This document shows positions 43,558 through 52,026 of a DNA stretch of 64,000 nt, piece after piece. Made by a program: the position numbers and the translations under genes. Under the pieces are notes generated by a model. It was not told the origin of the DNA. It worked only from the letters and a program-made list of their open reading frames with translations, and did not search any database. The stretch comes from an uncultured Spirochaetaceae bacterium (GTDB taxonomy: Bacteria; Spirochaetota; Spirochaetia; Sphaerochaetales; Sphaerochaetaceae): contig CALXQU010000009.1 in NCBI GenBank assembly GCA_944390725.1, positions 1-64,000 of the forward strand, given 5' to 3'. How positions within the stretch are numbered: position 1 is the stretch's first letter; the number at the start of each line of letters is the position of its first letter.

Positions 43558-44481
43558 ATGGACGAAAGGATTATACAGCTGCGGGATGGCCATCCGATGT
43601 TCTTCCGCGTATGGCCTGCCGCGGAGACGAAGGCTACGATGCATATCAACCACGGCATGACAGAGCATAGCGAGCGCTATGGCTGGTTCGCCGCCTATCT
43701 GAATTCCCTGGGGATAACCGTCTATGCCCAGGACCACAGGGGCCATGGGTACACGAAGGCCGAGGATGAGAAGGGCTGGTTTGCCGAGCATGATGGCTGG
43801 TCCGTCATCGTCGATGATGCCTGGGCCCTCGATATGCTCATAAGCCAGGAATACCCGCATGTGCCGCATCTGCTGTTCGGGCATTCCATGGGCTCCTTCC
43901 TGGTCCGCACCCTGATACAGTCGCACTCGCAGCACTATGCCGGCGTAATCGTCTGCGGCACAGGCGCGTCTATGGGGCTGATGGGGAAGGCAGGCAAGCT
44001 CATAGCTGCCCGAAATGCGAGGAAGTACGGGGCGAGGATGCCTGACAAGCTCATGGAGAAGCTCTCCTTCTCATCATATGGCAGGCATTTCCCCGGAGAG
44101 GGTCAGTGGGCCTGGCTTACCAAGGACAGGGAGGCGCAGAAGGCATATGAGGATGACATCCTCTGCGGCTTCACCTGCTCATCGGGATTCTACGTGGACC
44201 TGCTTACCGGAATCGAGAGGGCGAATGATGCCAAGGCCGCGGAGGGCATCTCCAAGGACCTTCCCATGCTCATCATCTCCGGGGATAAGGATCCTGTCGG
44301 AGCCTATGGCAAGGGAGTGAGGAAGGTCTTCCGCCTCTACAGGAAGGCAGGGCTCGGCAATGTCAGGCTGCGCCTCTTCCCCGATGACAGGCATGAGATC
44401 CTCAATGAGACCGACAGCGATGCGGTGATGGATGAGATCGGCAGGTTCTGCCTCTCCGTCATGGAGCATGGCAATGAGTAA
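43558..44481 (+). CDS. Alpha/beta hydrolase, lysophospholipase/monoacylglycerol lipase type
   Basis: A 307-residue serine hydrolase. MTEHSERYGWFAAYL near residue 33, the nucleophile elbow LLFGHSMGSF near 103-112 and the C-terminal catalytic His in FPDDRHEILNE near 285, with Asp in SGDKDPVG near 243, match the monoglyceride lipase layout. GAAGGA precedes ATG 43558. Its stop overlaps the start of the YihY-like gene (ATGAGTAA). Confidence 0.9.
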   Translation: MDERIIQLRDGHPMFFRVWPAAETKATMHINHGMTEHSERYGWFAAYLNSLGITVYAQDHRGHGYTKAEDEKGWFAEHDGWSVIVDDAWALDMLISQEYPHVPHLLFGHSMGSFLVRTLIQSHSQHYAGVIVCGTGASMGLMGKAGKLIAARNARKYGARMPDKLMEKLSFSSYGRHFPGEGQWAWLTKDREAQKAYEDDILCGFTCSSGFYVDLLTGIERANDAKAAEGISKDLPMLIISGDKDPVGAYGKGVRKVFRLYRKAGLGNVRLRLFPDDRHEILNETDSDAVMDEIGRFCLSVMEHGNE

Positions 44482-45700
44482 AGGCAGCTCCCGCTTCCTT
44501 CTCTGGTGGAAGCGGTACGCGAGGACGGCGCTGTACGCCTTCAGCGGCATGGAGCGCGACAACGTGCGCATGGTGGCATCAGGCCTCGTATACTCATTGC
44601 TGGTCGCCGTCATCCCCTGCATCACGTTCCTTGTGGCCTTCCTTTCGGCATTCGGGGTGCTGGAGCCCTTCATGGGCATGCTGGCCAAGATCTTCGAGGA
44701 CATGTTCGGCGAGGAGACAGGCTTCGAGCTCATGCGGTATATACGGCAGTTCTCCAGCAATGCGATGAGCCTCGGCCTCATCGGCCTTGGCTCGTTCATC
44801 GTCTCCGGGATCTTCCTCGTCGATAAGATCTACATCTCCATCAACCAGATATTCCACATCAAGCCGACATCAGGGACGATGAGGCGCTTCTCCACCTTCC
44901 TGACCTTCATCATCGTCTTCGCCTTCATGATCGCGGCATTCCTGACCGTGCAGTCGCGCGCGACCAGCTTCATCGCCGGGCTTGCAGTGGGGCGCAGGGC
45001 CGTAGGTAGCATCCCCAGGAGCGTGACCGCGTTCATCTGGCTCTGGCTGCTGCTGATGTTTCTCTATTCGATAGTGCCCTCAGCGAGAATCAGGTTCGGC
45101 TCCTCCGCCATGGGTGCGACGACAGGCGCGATCGCGCTCTTCATCGCCTCGCACATATTCCAGAGCCTGACCCATCTGATGGTATCCCAGTCGGTGATCT
45201 ATGGCTCGATGGCATCGCTCTTCATCACGCTGCTCTTCCTCTACATATGCTGGTACATCGTCCTCTACTGTGCCGAGATGGTATACATCTACCAGTTCGA
45301 GCCGGAGAAGGCTGTCCTCTTCGGCCATATCCATCCGCCGGCCATGCAGATCTCGGAGGCGCTCACGATCGTGCTCATCATCGCATACAAGCATAGGAAG
45401 GGCGAGGGGGCCACTACCGTCAGGGAGCTGATGAAGAGGCTGAGGGTGCCTTCCGGCGTGATATCCTCCTACTTGTCCGATCTCGCGAATGGAGGCATCA
45501 TACTTGCGGTCAATCCGCGGAAGACCGCGTTCGTGCCCTACCGTCCCATGGACCAGGTGAAGGTGCGCGACGTGATAGCGATCGCATATGGTTCCGCAGG
45601 CGATGAGACGCTGGGCGAGGAGGTGGCTGCCTCCTTCCTCGGATACGGGACGGCGGGCTTCGGCGATATGACGATGAACGAACTTCTGGAGAAGATATGA
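44474..45700 (+). CDS. YihY/BrkB-family membrane protein
   Basis: A 408-residue protein. Six helices at about residues 36-270 follow the YihY pattern (ASGLVYSLLVAVIPCITFLVAFLSAFG, then AMGATTGAIALFIASHIFQ, then YGSMASLFITLLFLYICWYIVLYCAEM). The C-terminal cytoplasmic part (about 300-408) looks like a winged helix (VRELMKRLRVPSGVISSYLSDLANGGIIL). I start at ATG 44474, coupled to the hydrolase stop. The role is unknown across the family, though membrane lipid or alternate lipid transfer is suspected. Confidence 0.88.
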   Translation: MSKGSSRFLLWWKRYARTALYAFSGMERDNVRMVASGLVYSLLVAVIPCITFLVAFLSAFGVLEPFMGMLAKIFEDMFGEETGFELMRYIRQFSSNAMSLGLIGLGSFIVSGIFLVDKIYISINQIFHIKPTSGTMRRFSTFLTFIIVFAFMIAAFLTVQSRATSFIAGLAVGRRAVGSIPRSVTAFIWLWLLLMFLYSIVPSARIRFGSSAMGATTGAIALFIASHIFQSLTHLMVSQSVIYGSMASLFITLLFLYICWYIVLYCAEMVYIYQFEPEKAVLFGHIHPPAMQISEALTIVLIIAYKHRKGEGATTVRELMKRLRVPSGVISSYLSDLANGGIILAVNPRKTAFVPYRPMDQVKVRDVIAIAYGSAGDETLGEEVAASFLGYGTAGFGDMTMNELLEKI

Positions 45701-46155
45701 TAATCGACAAGAGAACGGCGTCGGACCTGATGCCCGATGGCTTCCAGACGCTGCCCGCCAGGGACTCAGGCGTCGTAAGGAGATATGGATATGCGGATAT
45801 GGAGGTCCTGCTCCATAAGGATCCCAGGCCTGTGTCTGACTCGACGGTGGTCGTGCTGACCCATGCGGCTTCCGTATACTGGAAGGGCAGGCTCATATTC
45901 GCCGCATCGCTTGAGCGTGAGGACCTGAGGGTGATGGCCCCGCTTCTCGGCATGTCCCTGAAGGAGCTGCAGGCTGACTATGGCATCAGGGGCTTCCTCG
46001 CAGATCCGAAGATCGTGCTCTACGGGAACGGCGAGAAGGAGAGCCTCGGCGCCTTCCTCGGCAGCGATGATGATGACGCGGTCTTCCGCTTCCTGCTCTC
46101 GCTTGTCGATGACAGCTTCGATGCCGGCGCAGACTTCGAGCCGCTAGAAGGCTAG
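45697..46155 (+). CDS. Hypothetical protein, 152 aa
   Basis: Not recognised. It starts at ATG 45697, overlapping the YihY-like stop (ATGA), so it is probably cotranslated with it. The protein is soluble, mixed alpha/beta in look, with acidic patches near the end (GSDDDDAVFRF). Its end overlaps the ccdA-like gene on the opposite strand by 12 bases. Confidence 0.65.
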   Translation: MIIDKRTASDLMPDGFQTLPARDSGVVRRYGYADMEVLLHKDPRPVSDSTVVVLTHAASVYWKGRLIFAASLEREDLRVMAPLLGMSLKELQADYGIRGFLADPKIVLYGNGEKESLGAFLGSDDDDAVFRFLLSLVDDSFDAGADFEPLEG

Positions 46156-46830
46156 GTAGAGCAGATATAGGCCGATGGCCAGCACCAGGGCTCCAAGTAT
46201 GGCGTTGAGCACCGTCGACAGGCGGTGCATGCGCTCATCCCTTGCGAGCTTCCTCAGCATGGAGGGCGAGGTGCCGAAGGCTATCGCCAGCACTGATACG
46301 CCGGCTGCATATACGAAGAGGAGGAATCCGCCCCAGAGCGCCTCGCCATCGGCTGCCGCGATCGTCAGCAGCACCACGAGGACAGGCGTGGAGCAGGGCG
46401 ATGAGAAGATCCCCGCGAGCATGCCTGCTATCAGCGCACCCGCATATCCCCGCTTCGTATTCCTTCCCGCGAGGAACGATGACGGGATGAACTGGAAGAT
46501 ATCCCAGATCTGCAGCGCCATCATTATCATCAGGACGCCGAGGATCCCCAGCCAGATGCCTGATGAGGAGCCGAGCAGGCGCCCAAGGAGGGCGGCGGCT
46601 ATGCCGAGCGCCGTGAAGGTGATTGCCGAGCCGAGCGCATAGGCAAGCGAGAGCCTGAATGCGCGGGATGTATCGGATTCCCTGCCGACATAGGCAAGGA
46701 CGAGCGGCAGCTGCGATAGCGAGCACGGCGTGACGGAAGTTATAAGGCCGGCGGCGAAGGCTATCAGCGGCGCTGTCCAGCCTCCTGCGGATATCACGGA
46801 GCCGAGGGATGAGAGAAGCTGGTCAATCAA
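46144..46830 (-). CDS. CcdA/DsbD-like thiol-redox membrane protein
   Basis: A 228-residue protein with about six helices and the paired cysteines of CcdA in TPCSLSQLPLVLAYVG near residue 35 and SSPCSTPVLVVLL near residue 150. It carries electrons from the cytoplasm across the membrane to an extracytoplasmic thioredoxin. I start at TTG 46830, seven bases after GAGGAG, which overlaps the end of the thioredoxin-like gene by eight bases. Confidence 0.9.
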   Translation of the reverse strand: MIDQLLSSLGSVISAGGWTAPLIAFAAGLITSVTPCSLSQLPLVLAYVGRESDTSRAFRLSLAYALGSAITFTALGIAAALLGRLLGSSSGIWLGILGVLMIMMALQIWDIFQFIPSSFLAGRNTKRGYAGALIAGMLAGIFSSPCSTPVLVVLLTIAAADGEALWGGFLLFVYAAGVSVLAIAFGTSPSMLRKLARDERMHRLSTVLNAILGALVLAIGLYLLYLAF

Positions 46831-47359
46831 CGAGCAGCTCCTCGGCAAGGGCCCTCAGCATGTCGAGGGGCAGCGCGCCCTCGGCGACTGTCACCATATG
46901 CTCGCCTGTGTTCCTGTCTGAATAGAGTATGAAGGGGATCTTATTGCCTTCTGCGGGCACGAATGGCTTCCCATCCGGCATGAAGACCGCGATGGTCGGC
47001 GTGACGCGCACGGGAATCGAGTACATGACCTCGGGATTGTCATTGATATCAAGATAGGCGACATCGACCCTGCCTGCGTAGATCTCCCTGAGCGTCTCCA
47101 GGTCCGGAAGCATCCTCATGCATGGTCCGCATGTATCGGATCCGAGGACGAGGATGAGCGGGAGCTCGTTATCCTCGATCATCGACCTGTCGAATGAGGC
47201 AGCCTCGAGAGGGTCGCTCTCTGCCTGCAGGTCGCCTGCATTCAGGCTGACGGCATCTTTCAGGCCGGCTATCTCTCCGTAGTTCTTCGCGATATAGACG
47301 CCGGCGACGAGGATGAGTATGAGGGCTATAGCCGCTATGCGGATGAATCTCTTGTCCAT
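46823..47359 (-). CDS. Membrane-anchored thioredoxin-like protein
   Basis: A 178-residue protein. One N-terminal helix (about residues 6-25) anchors it outside the membrane. The thioredoxin domain has GSDTCGPCMRMLPDLE near 75 (CGPC active site) and PVRVTPTIAVFMPDG near 125, the cis-Pro. It is directly upstream of ccdA in the same operon and would receive electrons from it, to reduce exported disulphides. Confidence 0.92.
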   Translation of the reverse strand: MDKRFIRIAAIALILILVAGVYIAKNYGEIAGLKDAVSLNAGDLQAESDPLEAASFDRSMIEDNELPLILVLGSDTCGPCMRMLPDLETLREIYAGRVDVAYLDINDNPEVMYSIPVRVTPTIAVFMPDGKPFVPAEGNKIPFILYSDRNTGEHMVTVAEGALPLDMLRALAEELLVD

Positions 47360-47394
47360 AGTCCCGCTTATTCTACCATCAAGCCGCAGCCGTG

Positions 47395-48600
47395 TCAGGC
47401 AGTAAACGTTGCCGCAGCCTTCCTCTCCATCACATCATGGTAGAATGGCTCAAGCTCCTTCGCGGTCATCAGCCTGGGGACGGGGTAGAGCGGATTCGCT
47501 TCCTTCTCGGCCATGGCCGCCAGCTCCGGGATGTCCTCCTCCCTGATTCCGCGGATCGATGAGGGGATGCCGATGCCCGCCTCAAGCGCTTCCACAGCCT
47601 TGATGAATGCATCGCCGTTCTTCCTCATGCCGATAGCCTCGGCAAGGATGGCGAGCTTCCTCTCGGCGCTCTTGCCGTATGCCTTCAGTACATGGGGAAG
47701 CAGCACGGCATTGGCAAGGCCATGCGGGGTGTTGTACCTGCCTCCAAGCGAGTGCGCTACGGCGTGGACGTATCCGACATAGGACTTCGTGAATGCGCTT
47801 CCGGCGAGGAAGGATGCCCTGAGCATCTTCCTCCTTGCCTCGATATCGCTGCCATCGGCTACCGCCTTGGGCAGGTTCTCGAATATCAACCTTACGGCCT
47901 CGATGCTGGCTTCCCTTGTCTCGCGTGTCGTCGAGCGCCCGATGAATGCCTCGACCGCATGCGTGAGCGCGTCGATTCCCGTCGAGGCGGTAATCGATGG
48001 CGGCAGCGAAAGCGTCACCGAAGGGTCGAGCACCGCATAGCGCGGGATGAGCGGGAAGCTGTTGATGGGATATTTGTGCCTTGTGCCGCTGTCGACGATG
48101 ACGGATGCGAGCGTCGTCTCGCTGCCTGTCCCTGCCGTGGTCGGCACCGCGATAAGCAGCGGGAGCCTGCGCCTGACCTTGAGGATGCCCTTCATCTTCG
48201 AGAGAGGCTTCCTGGGATAGGCGATGCGGGCACCGACGGCCTTGGCGGCATCGATGGATGAGCCGCCTCCGAATCCTATCAGTGCCTGGCATCTTGACCT
48301 GATGTACATCCCCCTTGCGTCCTCGACGTTGTCCGTCGTCGGATTGGCGACGGTGGAGTCGAATACGGAAACGGAGATCCCTGCGTCTGCAAGGCTGTCC
48401 TCGAGTCCCTTCGTCAGCCCCAGGCCCCTGATGGACCTGTCCGTGACGACCATCACGCTATTGATGCCCTTTCTGATAAGGAGAGGAGCGACATCATCAA
48501 GCGATGGGAGAATCTCGGGAGTGCGGTATGGCAGGAAGGGCAGGGCTATCCTCAGGCTTATCTGGAATGCCCTGCAGTACATCATCTTAATCGGATTCAT
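47395..48600 (-). CDS. Iron-containing alcohol dehydrogenase
   Basis: A 401-residue group III dehydrogenase. The nucleotide region GFGGGSSIDAAKAVGARI lies near residue 104, AVPTTAGTGSETT near 152, and metal-binding histidines in STGIDALTHAVEAFIG near 205 and VGYVHAVAHSLGG and YNTPHGLANAVLLP near 275-300. The start at ATG 48600 has no ribosome site and lies at the predicted transcription start, so translation may be leaderless. Confidence 0.92.
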   Translation of the reverse strand: MNPIKMMYCRAFQISLRIALPFLPYRTPEILPSLDDVAPLLIRKGINSVMVVTDRSIRGLGLTKGLEDSLADAGISVSVFDSTVANPTTDNVEDARGMYIRSRCQALIGFGGGSSIDAAKAVGARIAYPRKPLSKMKGILKVRRRLPLLIAVPTTAGTGSETTLASVIVDSGTRHKYPINSFPLIPRYAVLDPSVTLSLPPSITASTGIDALTHAVEAFIGRSTTRETREASIEAVRLIFENLPKAVADGSDIEARRKMLRASFLAGSAFTKSYVGYVHAVAHSLGGRYNTPHGLANAVLLPHVLKAYGKSAERKLAILAEAIGMRKNGDAFIKAVEALEAGIGIPSSIRGIREEDIPELAAMAEKEANPLYPVPRLMTAKELEPFYHDVMERKAAATFTA

Positions 48601-48604
48601 GGCT

Positions 48605-48640
48605 CTTTATTAACACTTTAGAAAATAAGTGTCAATAAAG
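48605..48640 (-). promoter_or_regulatory. Palindromic operator spanning the alcohol dehydrogenase promoter
   Basis: On the minus strand TTGACA (48635-48630), 17 bases and TAATAA (48612-48607) form a strong promoter. The whole is covered by an inverted repeat: CTTTATTAACACTT (48605-48618) and AAGTGTCAATAAAG (48627-48640), one mismatch in 14. A repressor there would block RNA polymerase. A redox sensor such as Rex would suit the gene, but the match to known sites is not exact. Confidence 0.65.
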
Positions 48641-48659
48641 ACAAGAATAATAAAATCTG

Positions 48660-49727
48660 TCAGCTTACTGAGAGGATGGAAACCGCCGCATCTATCTCCT
48701 CGCTGCTGAGCCCGAGCTGGCTCTCTGCGTAGATCCTTGCAGCCTGCTGCAGCATGCTCCATGGGAACGGGCGGCCGTTCATCTCCACGAAGAACTCCAG
48801 TATCCTCTGCGATACCTCCTGATACTGCTCCGAGCCATCCACGACGCCGCATGACGCGGTGAATGTCCTCATATAGTCCTTGACGATCCAGTTTATGTTC
48901 ACGCCGGCAAGCGCCTCGAGGTATGCAGCCATCCATGCGGTCTCCGCAAGCCCGTCGCTATCGTGGATGAGATATGGGCCAGGGTTCGCGATGATGAACC
49001 TGATTGCCTCAGCAGCCTTCTCCTTTGATTCCGCAGAGAAGAAGCCTCCGTCCATGCCGAGCCCGATGGCCCTGCCTTCATCCGCGATCTGCCTGTAGGA
49101 GACGCCTGCGCCTGCCTTCCCCTGGAGCTCTTTCTGGCTGTCTTCCAGGTTGATTATGCTCATGATGCCGTTCTCTCCGATGAGGGAATCAGCGGCAAGA
49201 GACCTTGCATCGCCCTCGATGGGGCTTGAGCTCCTGTAGAGGATGCCGGGGATGACGGCACGGAAATCAGCATATGCCTCGTCGGACTCATAGTAGTCCC
49301 TGTCTTCCATCCTTATGAGATTCCTCCTGCTGTATTCCTCGAGGTATCCTCCTTCCTCGGAGATCGTCATGGCAAGCTCAGCTCCTTCCTCAAGCCCTGA
49401 TGACTCCTGGAAGCTGCCATCCCTGATCATGATCGACAATCCATCTTCCTCATCCAGAACTGCAGCAGGCGAGCCTGCGTCGACATCGCCGGCAGAGCTG
49501 CAGAGCGGCATCGAAGAGGTGTATTCGCCTGATGCGATGGAGACCATGTCACCATAGGAGAAGCCGCTGGCGATGACGGCATCATAGCCGATATCCGTGA
49601 TGGCATCGCCTGCCTCGGAATAGCCAGTGATGGTCCCATCGATCTCCCCTTCGGTCACTTCAAGCGTCAGGCATGATGTGAAGAGGATAGGTATAAGCAT
49701 GGCAGCAATAAGCTTGGGATGGTTCAT
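48660..49727 (-). CDS. Lipoprotein with an inactive tyrosine-phosphatase-like domain
   Basis: A 355-residue lipoprotein: signal peptide MNHPKLIAAMLIPILFTSC with lipid-modified Cys, an N-terminal beta-rich region (about 20-150), and a phosphatase-like domain starting at FRAVIPGILYRSSSPI. Active members have HCTxGKDRTG after a PYLI strand. Here the site is PYLIHDSDGLAETAWMAAYLEALAG, with no Cys, Lys-Asp or Arg. The fold seems kept, so this is probably a binding pseudoenzyme. I start at ATG 49727; an earlier in-frame start at 49778 would disrupt the signal peptide. Confidence 0.8.
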   Translation of the reverse strand: MNHPKLIAAMLIPILFTSCLTLEVTEGEIDGTITGYSEAGDAITDIGYDAVIASGFSYGDMVSIASGEYTSSMPLCSSAGDVDAGSPAAVLDEEDGLSIMIRDGSFQESSGLEEGAELAMTISEEGGYLEEYSRRNLIRMEDRDYYESDEAYADFRAVIPGILYRSSSPIEGDARSLAADSLIGENGIMSIINLEDSQKELQGKAGAGVSYRQIADEGRAIGLGMDGGFFSAESKEKAAEAIRFIIANPGPYLIHDSDGLAETAWMAAYLEALAGVNINWIVKDYMRTFTASCGVVDGSEQYQEVSQRILEFFVEMNGRPFPWSMLQQAARIYAESQLGLSSEEIDAAVSILSVS

Positions 49728-50065
49728 GGATGGATTATCGCACAGAAATGGACAGCGCAGAAAGCTCAGCCTCTGCAAATGCCGTGGTGTTTATATATAG
49801 ATATAAAGTACAAACTCTTTTCTATTGCATCATGAATATGGATCAGACGGAGGATTCCATCCCGTATGATAGCGTAAGTAAACCCGTATCCGTATTGGTA
49901 ATTCCTGAATTCAGAATCAATTGAATCAGATATTATCCAAACTGACAGAATCCAAGATAAGCAAAAGGCAGCTTCGCAAAACAGCTCACATACTCCAGAT
50001 AATCCATCAAAGCCGGCAACGATGGAATGGAAACACCAAAAACTGAAAAATCGTGCAGAAAAGTA

Positions 50066-50099
50066 TTGACAATCCACAACTGGGGGGGGGGGGTAGACT
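50066..50099 (+). promoter_or_regulatory. Promoter with a poly-G spacer, probably phase variable
   Basis: TTGACA (50066-50071) is followed by ten bases, then 12 consecutive G (50082-50093), then TAGACT (50094-50099). The spacer is 22 bases, five more than optimal; a tract of 7 G would restore 17. Slippage in poly-G runs changes promoter strength in Neisseria and in Treponema pallidum tpr genes, so this looks like an on/off switch for the lipoprotein gene 33 bases downstream. Confidence 0.75.
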
Positions 50100-50131
50100 T
50101 AATGGCAGATTAATAAGGAGAGGGTTGAGAA

Positions 50132-51493
50132 ATGAAATCAACGAAAAAGATCTTTGCTGTAGCGCTTGCTGCTATGATGCTCTTCGCATTCACGGCGTGC
50201 AACAATACAATGCCTTCTGCATTCAAGAGTGTAGAATACGTTGAGGTGCAGCAGATTGAGAGCTATCTCAAGGGCGAGACACCGAAGGCATCTGGATTCC
50301 AGGTCGTAGTTAACTACACAGAAGGTGAGCCTACTGTCCTGAAGGGAAGCACTGGGACGATTGCTTTCGACAGTGCCACTGACGCAAAGCTCGCTGCTGT
50401 TGCAGATGGGATTGAGTTCCTTGATAAAGGCGGCCACCCAGTTGTAGCAGTGCCTGCTGAGATTGCTTATGAGGAAGTAACATCCGTGACAATCGAAGGA
50501 ATCGAGGAGTACACTGTCGAGACATCTACTGATGATCCTTGGACTCTTTCTGATTTTGATTATAACGATGAGGCTCTCAAGGATATGACAGTCACGCTTG
50601 CTGGCGGTGATGCATCTAGGACTTATACAATCCAGGACAAGCTTAATGATAAGATTGATTTCGTCCTTTCACTCTGGAAGGATGGAAAGATTCTTGAAGA
50701 GGGTGATTCTGTAGCAGTCGGTGATACATACACTGTGACATTTGACAAGTATCGCTATGCAGCTACGGGTGAATGGGAAGCGGACTTCACGAATGGGGAT
50801 AAGAACCCTGGACTTGAGACTGGCATAACTGTTTCCGTTGTTGAGAAAGAGACTCCAGCTCCGAATCCGACAAAGAATGATGTTACGGCACTTCGCGTAA
50901 AGTGGGCTATTGATGCCAAGGAAGTCGGAACAGAAAATTCACTTACAGCATATGCTGGTCAGAAGGTGTCATATGTAATTGTTGGAGTCGTAGGAGATAA
51001 GGAAGTTTCCCTCAGCTCTGCTGACTACAAGGTAACAGGTACTATTCCTACAACTTCTGCTCTTACTGCTGATAACATTACTGACGATGCCCAGCCTGCT
51101 TATACTGCAACGGTTGAGTTCATCTCCAATGAAGGTGCAGGCAACTGGGAAGCTGGTTCTGTCGCTCCTATCACGCTGACACTCACTGTAAAGGATGCAA
51201 TCAATCCCGCCAATCTCACCAGCGCAACATTCACATATGCTGATAAGGTTATCGCAGGGACTGCCGTTACTCTTGATCCTGCTAAGTTCACAGCAACTGT
51301 GAAGACCTTCGATGGAAAGGATGCAAAGCTTGTTGGAACAGCAATCAAGGATAAGGACACATATGCAGCTTCTGAAGTTGTGGCAGGCAGTCCGCTTCCT
51401 GTAAGGATTAAGTGGGTAACAGCAGATGATACATACCTCCACTATGAAGGATATGCCAATACGACTGTTGCTGTAGAACCAGCTACAACCTAA
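50132..51493 (+). CDS. Surface lipoprotein with Ig-like repeats
   Basis: A 453-residue lipoprotein: signal peptide MKSTKKIFAVALAAMMLFAFTA, then CNN. The rest is beta-rich, poor in Cys, with repeated Val/Thr-rich modules (TVTLAGGDASRTYTI, TYTVTFDKYRY, TAYAGQKVSYVIVGV, TFTYADKVIAGTAVTL) suggesting three or more Ig-like domains. Codon use is more AT-rich than in neighbouring genes, which may indicate transfer or selection as a surface antigen. AAGGAGAG precedes ATG 50132. The poly-G promoter upstream would vary its level. Confidence 0.8.
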   Translation: MKSTKKIFAVALAAMMLFAFTACNNTMPSAFKSVEYVEVQQIESYLKGETPKASGFQVVVNYTEGEPTVLKGSTGTIAFDSATDAKLAAVADGIEFLDKGGHPVVAVPAEIAYEEVTSVTIEGIEEYTVETSTDDPWTLSDFDYNDEALKDMTVTLAGGDASRTYTIQDKLNDKIDFVLSLWKDGKILEEGDSVAVGDTYTVTFDKYRYAATGEWEADFTNGDKNPGLETGITVSVVEKETPAPNPTKNDVTALRVKWAIDAKEVGTENSLTAYAGQKVSYVIVGVVGDKEVSLSSADYKVTGTIPTTSALTADNITDDAQPAYTATVEFISNEGAGNWEAGSVAPITLTLTVKDAINPANLTSATFTYADKVIAGTAVTLDPAKFTATVKTFDGKDAKLVGTAIKDKDTYAASEVVAGSPLPVRIKWVTADDTYLHYEGYANTTVAVEPATT

Positions 51494-51506
51494 CTGTAAT
51501 CTGATT

Positions 51507-51532
51507 GTCTGCCATCATAATCGATGGCAGAC
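51507..51532 (+). terminator. Perfect hairpin after the lipoprotein gene
   Basis: GTCTGCCATC (51507-51516) and GATGGCAGAC (51523-51532) form a 10-bp stem with a six-base loop. There is no T-run after it. It could stop or slow transcription between the lipoprotein and the small HTH gene. Confidence 0.65.
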
Positions 51533-51549
51533 ATACGAGGAGGACGGAA

Positions 51550-51744
51550 ATGGAAGAACGAACAACGTCCCTTCGACACAGGATTCCAAACGAGAAGCGC
51601 CGTGAGTGCCTGAGGCTCTTCGATGAAGGCTACGGGTATAAGAAGACGGCACAGCTTGCAGACCTCAATACCTATACGGTGAGGGACTACAAGAGGCGCT
51701 ACGCATCTGGTGACTTCACCTGGGCGGAGCGCGGAAGGATCTAG
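51550..51744 (+). CDS. Small helix-turn-helix protein, 64 aa
   Basis: The product is MEERTTSLRHRIPNEKRREC, then LRLFDEGYGYKKTAQLADLNTYTVRDYKRRYASGDFTWAERGRI. The centre is a transposase-like helix-turn-helix (YKKTAQLADLNTYTVRDY), without any catalytic domain. Such stand-alone proteins occur in Firmicutes and spirochaetes. AGGAGGACGGAA precedes ATG 51550. It might be a regulator or the leftover of a transposase. Confidence 0.6.
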   Translation: MEERTTSLRHRIPNEKRRECLRLFDEGYGYKKTAQLADLNTYTVRDYKRRYASGDFTWAERGRI

Positions 51745-51768
51745 GATCCTACAGGGATATCAATGCTT

Positions 51769-51912
51769 GGGCTCTCGGTAACGGGAGCCCGATATTCTCT
51801 CCGGGGTTCTGATAGGAATGCATCCGATGTGTGTATTCCTGTGAGGGCCTTGCCCTCAGGATGATATCTCATCCTTCGATTATTGATGCGGTCCGCTGCT
51901 GATATGCAGCGG
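51769..51912. repeat. Series of hairpins after the small HTH gene
   Basis: Three stem-loops follow one another: GGGCTCTCG/CGGGAGCCC (51769-51790), GAGGGC-ctt-GCCCTC (51843-51857) and CCGCTGC/GCAGCGG (51893-51912), the last followed by gcttt. The 51745-52026 gap holds no gene. The set may be terminators or a structured RNA. Confidence 0.5.
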
Positions 51913-52026
51913 GCTTTCGCAATAATGCACGTATTCCCGGATTTCCTTGATGCCGCCTTTGATAGATGCAGGGGTGGCAATTTCAAGTAAATTGGACATC
52001 AGAGGGAGCCCATATATAATTAAGGC

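Noticed and set aside
49730-49924. 64-codon plus-strand frame after the phosphatase-like lipoprotein
   Set aside because: It starts inside the divergent gene's leader, has no ribosome site and is short.
51550-51744. Complete insertion sequence around the small HTH gene
   Set aside because: No catalytic DDE or HUH domain and no terminal inverted repeats enclosing the gene.
51741-51986. Minus-strand frame across the hairpins
   Set aside because: It arises from reading the inverted repeats; no start signal and no homology pattern.
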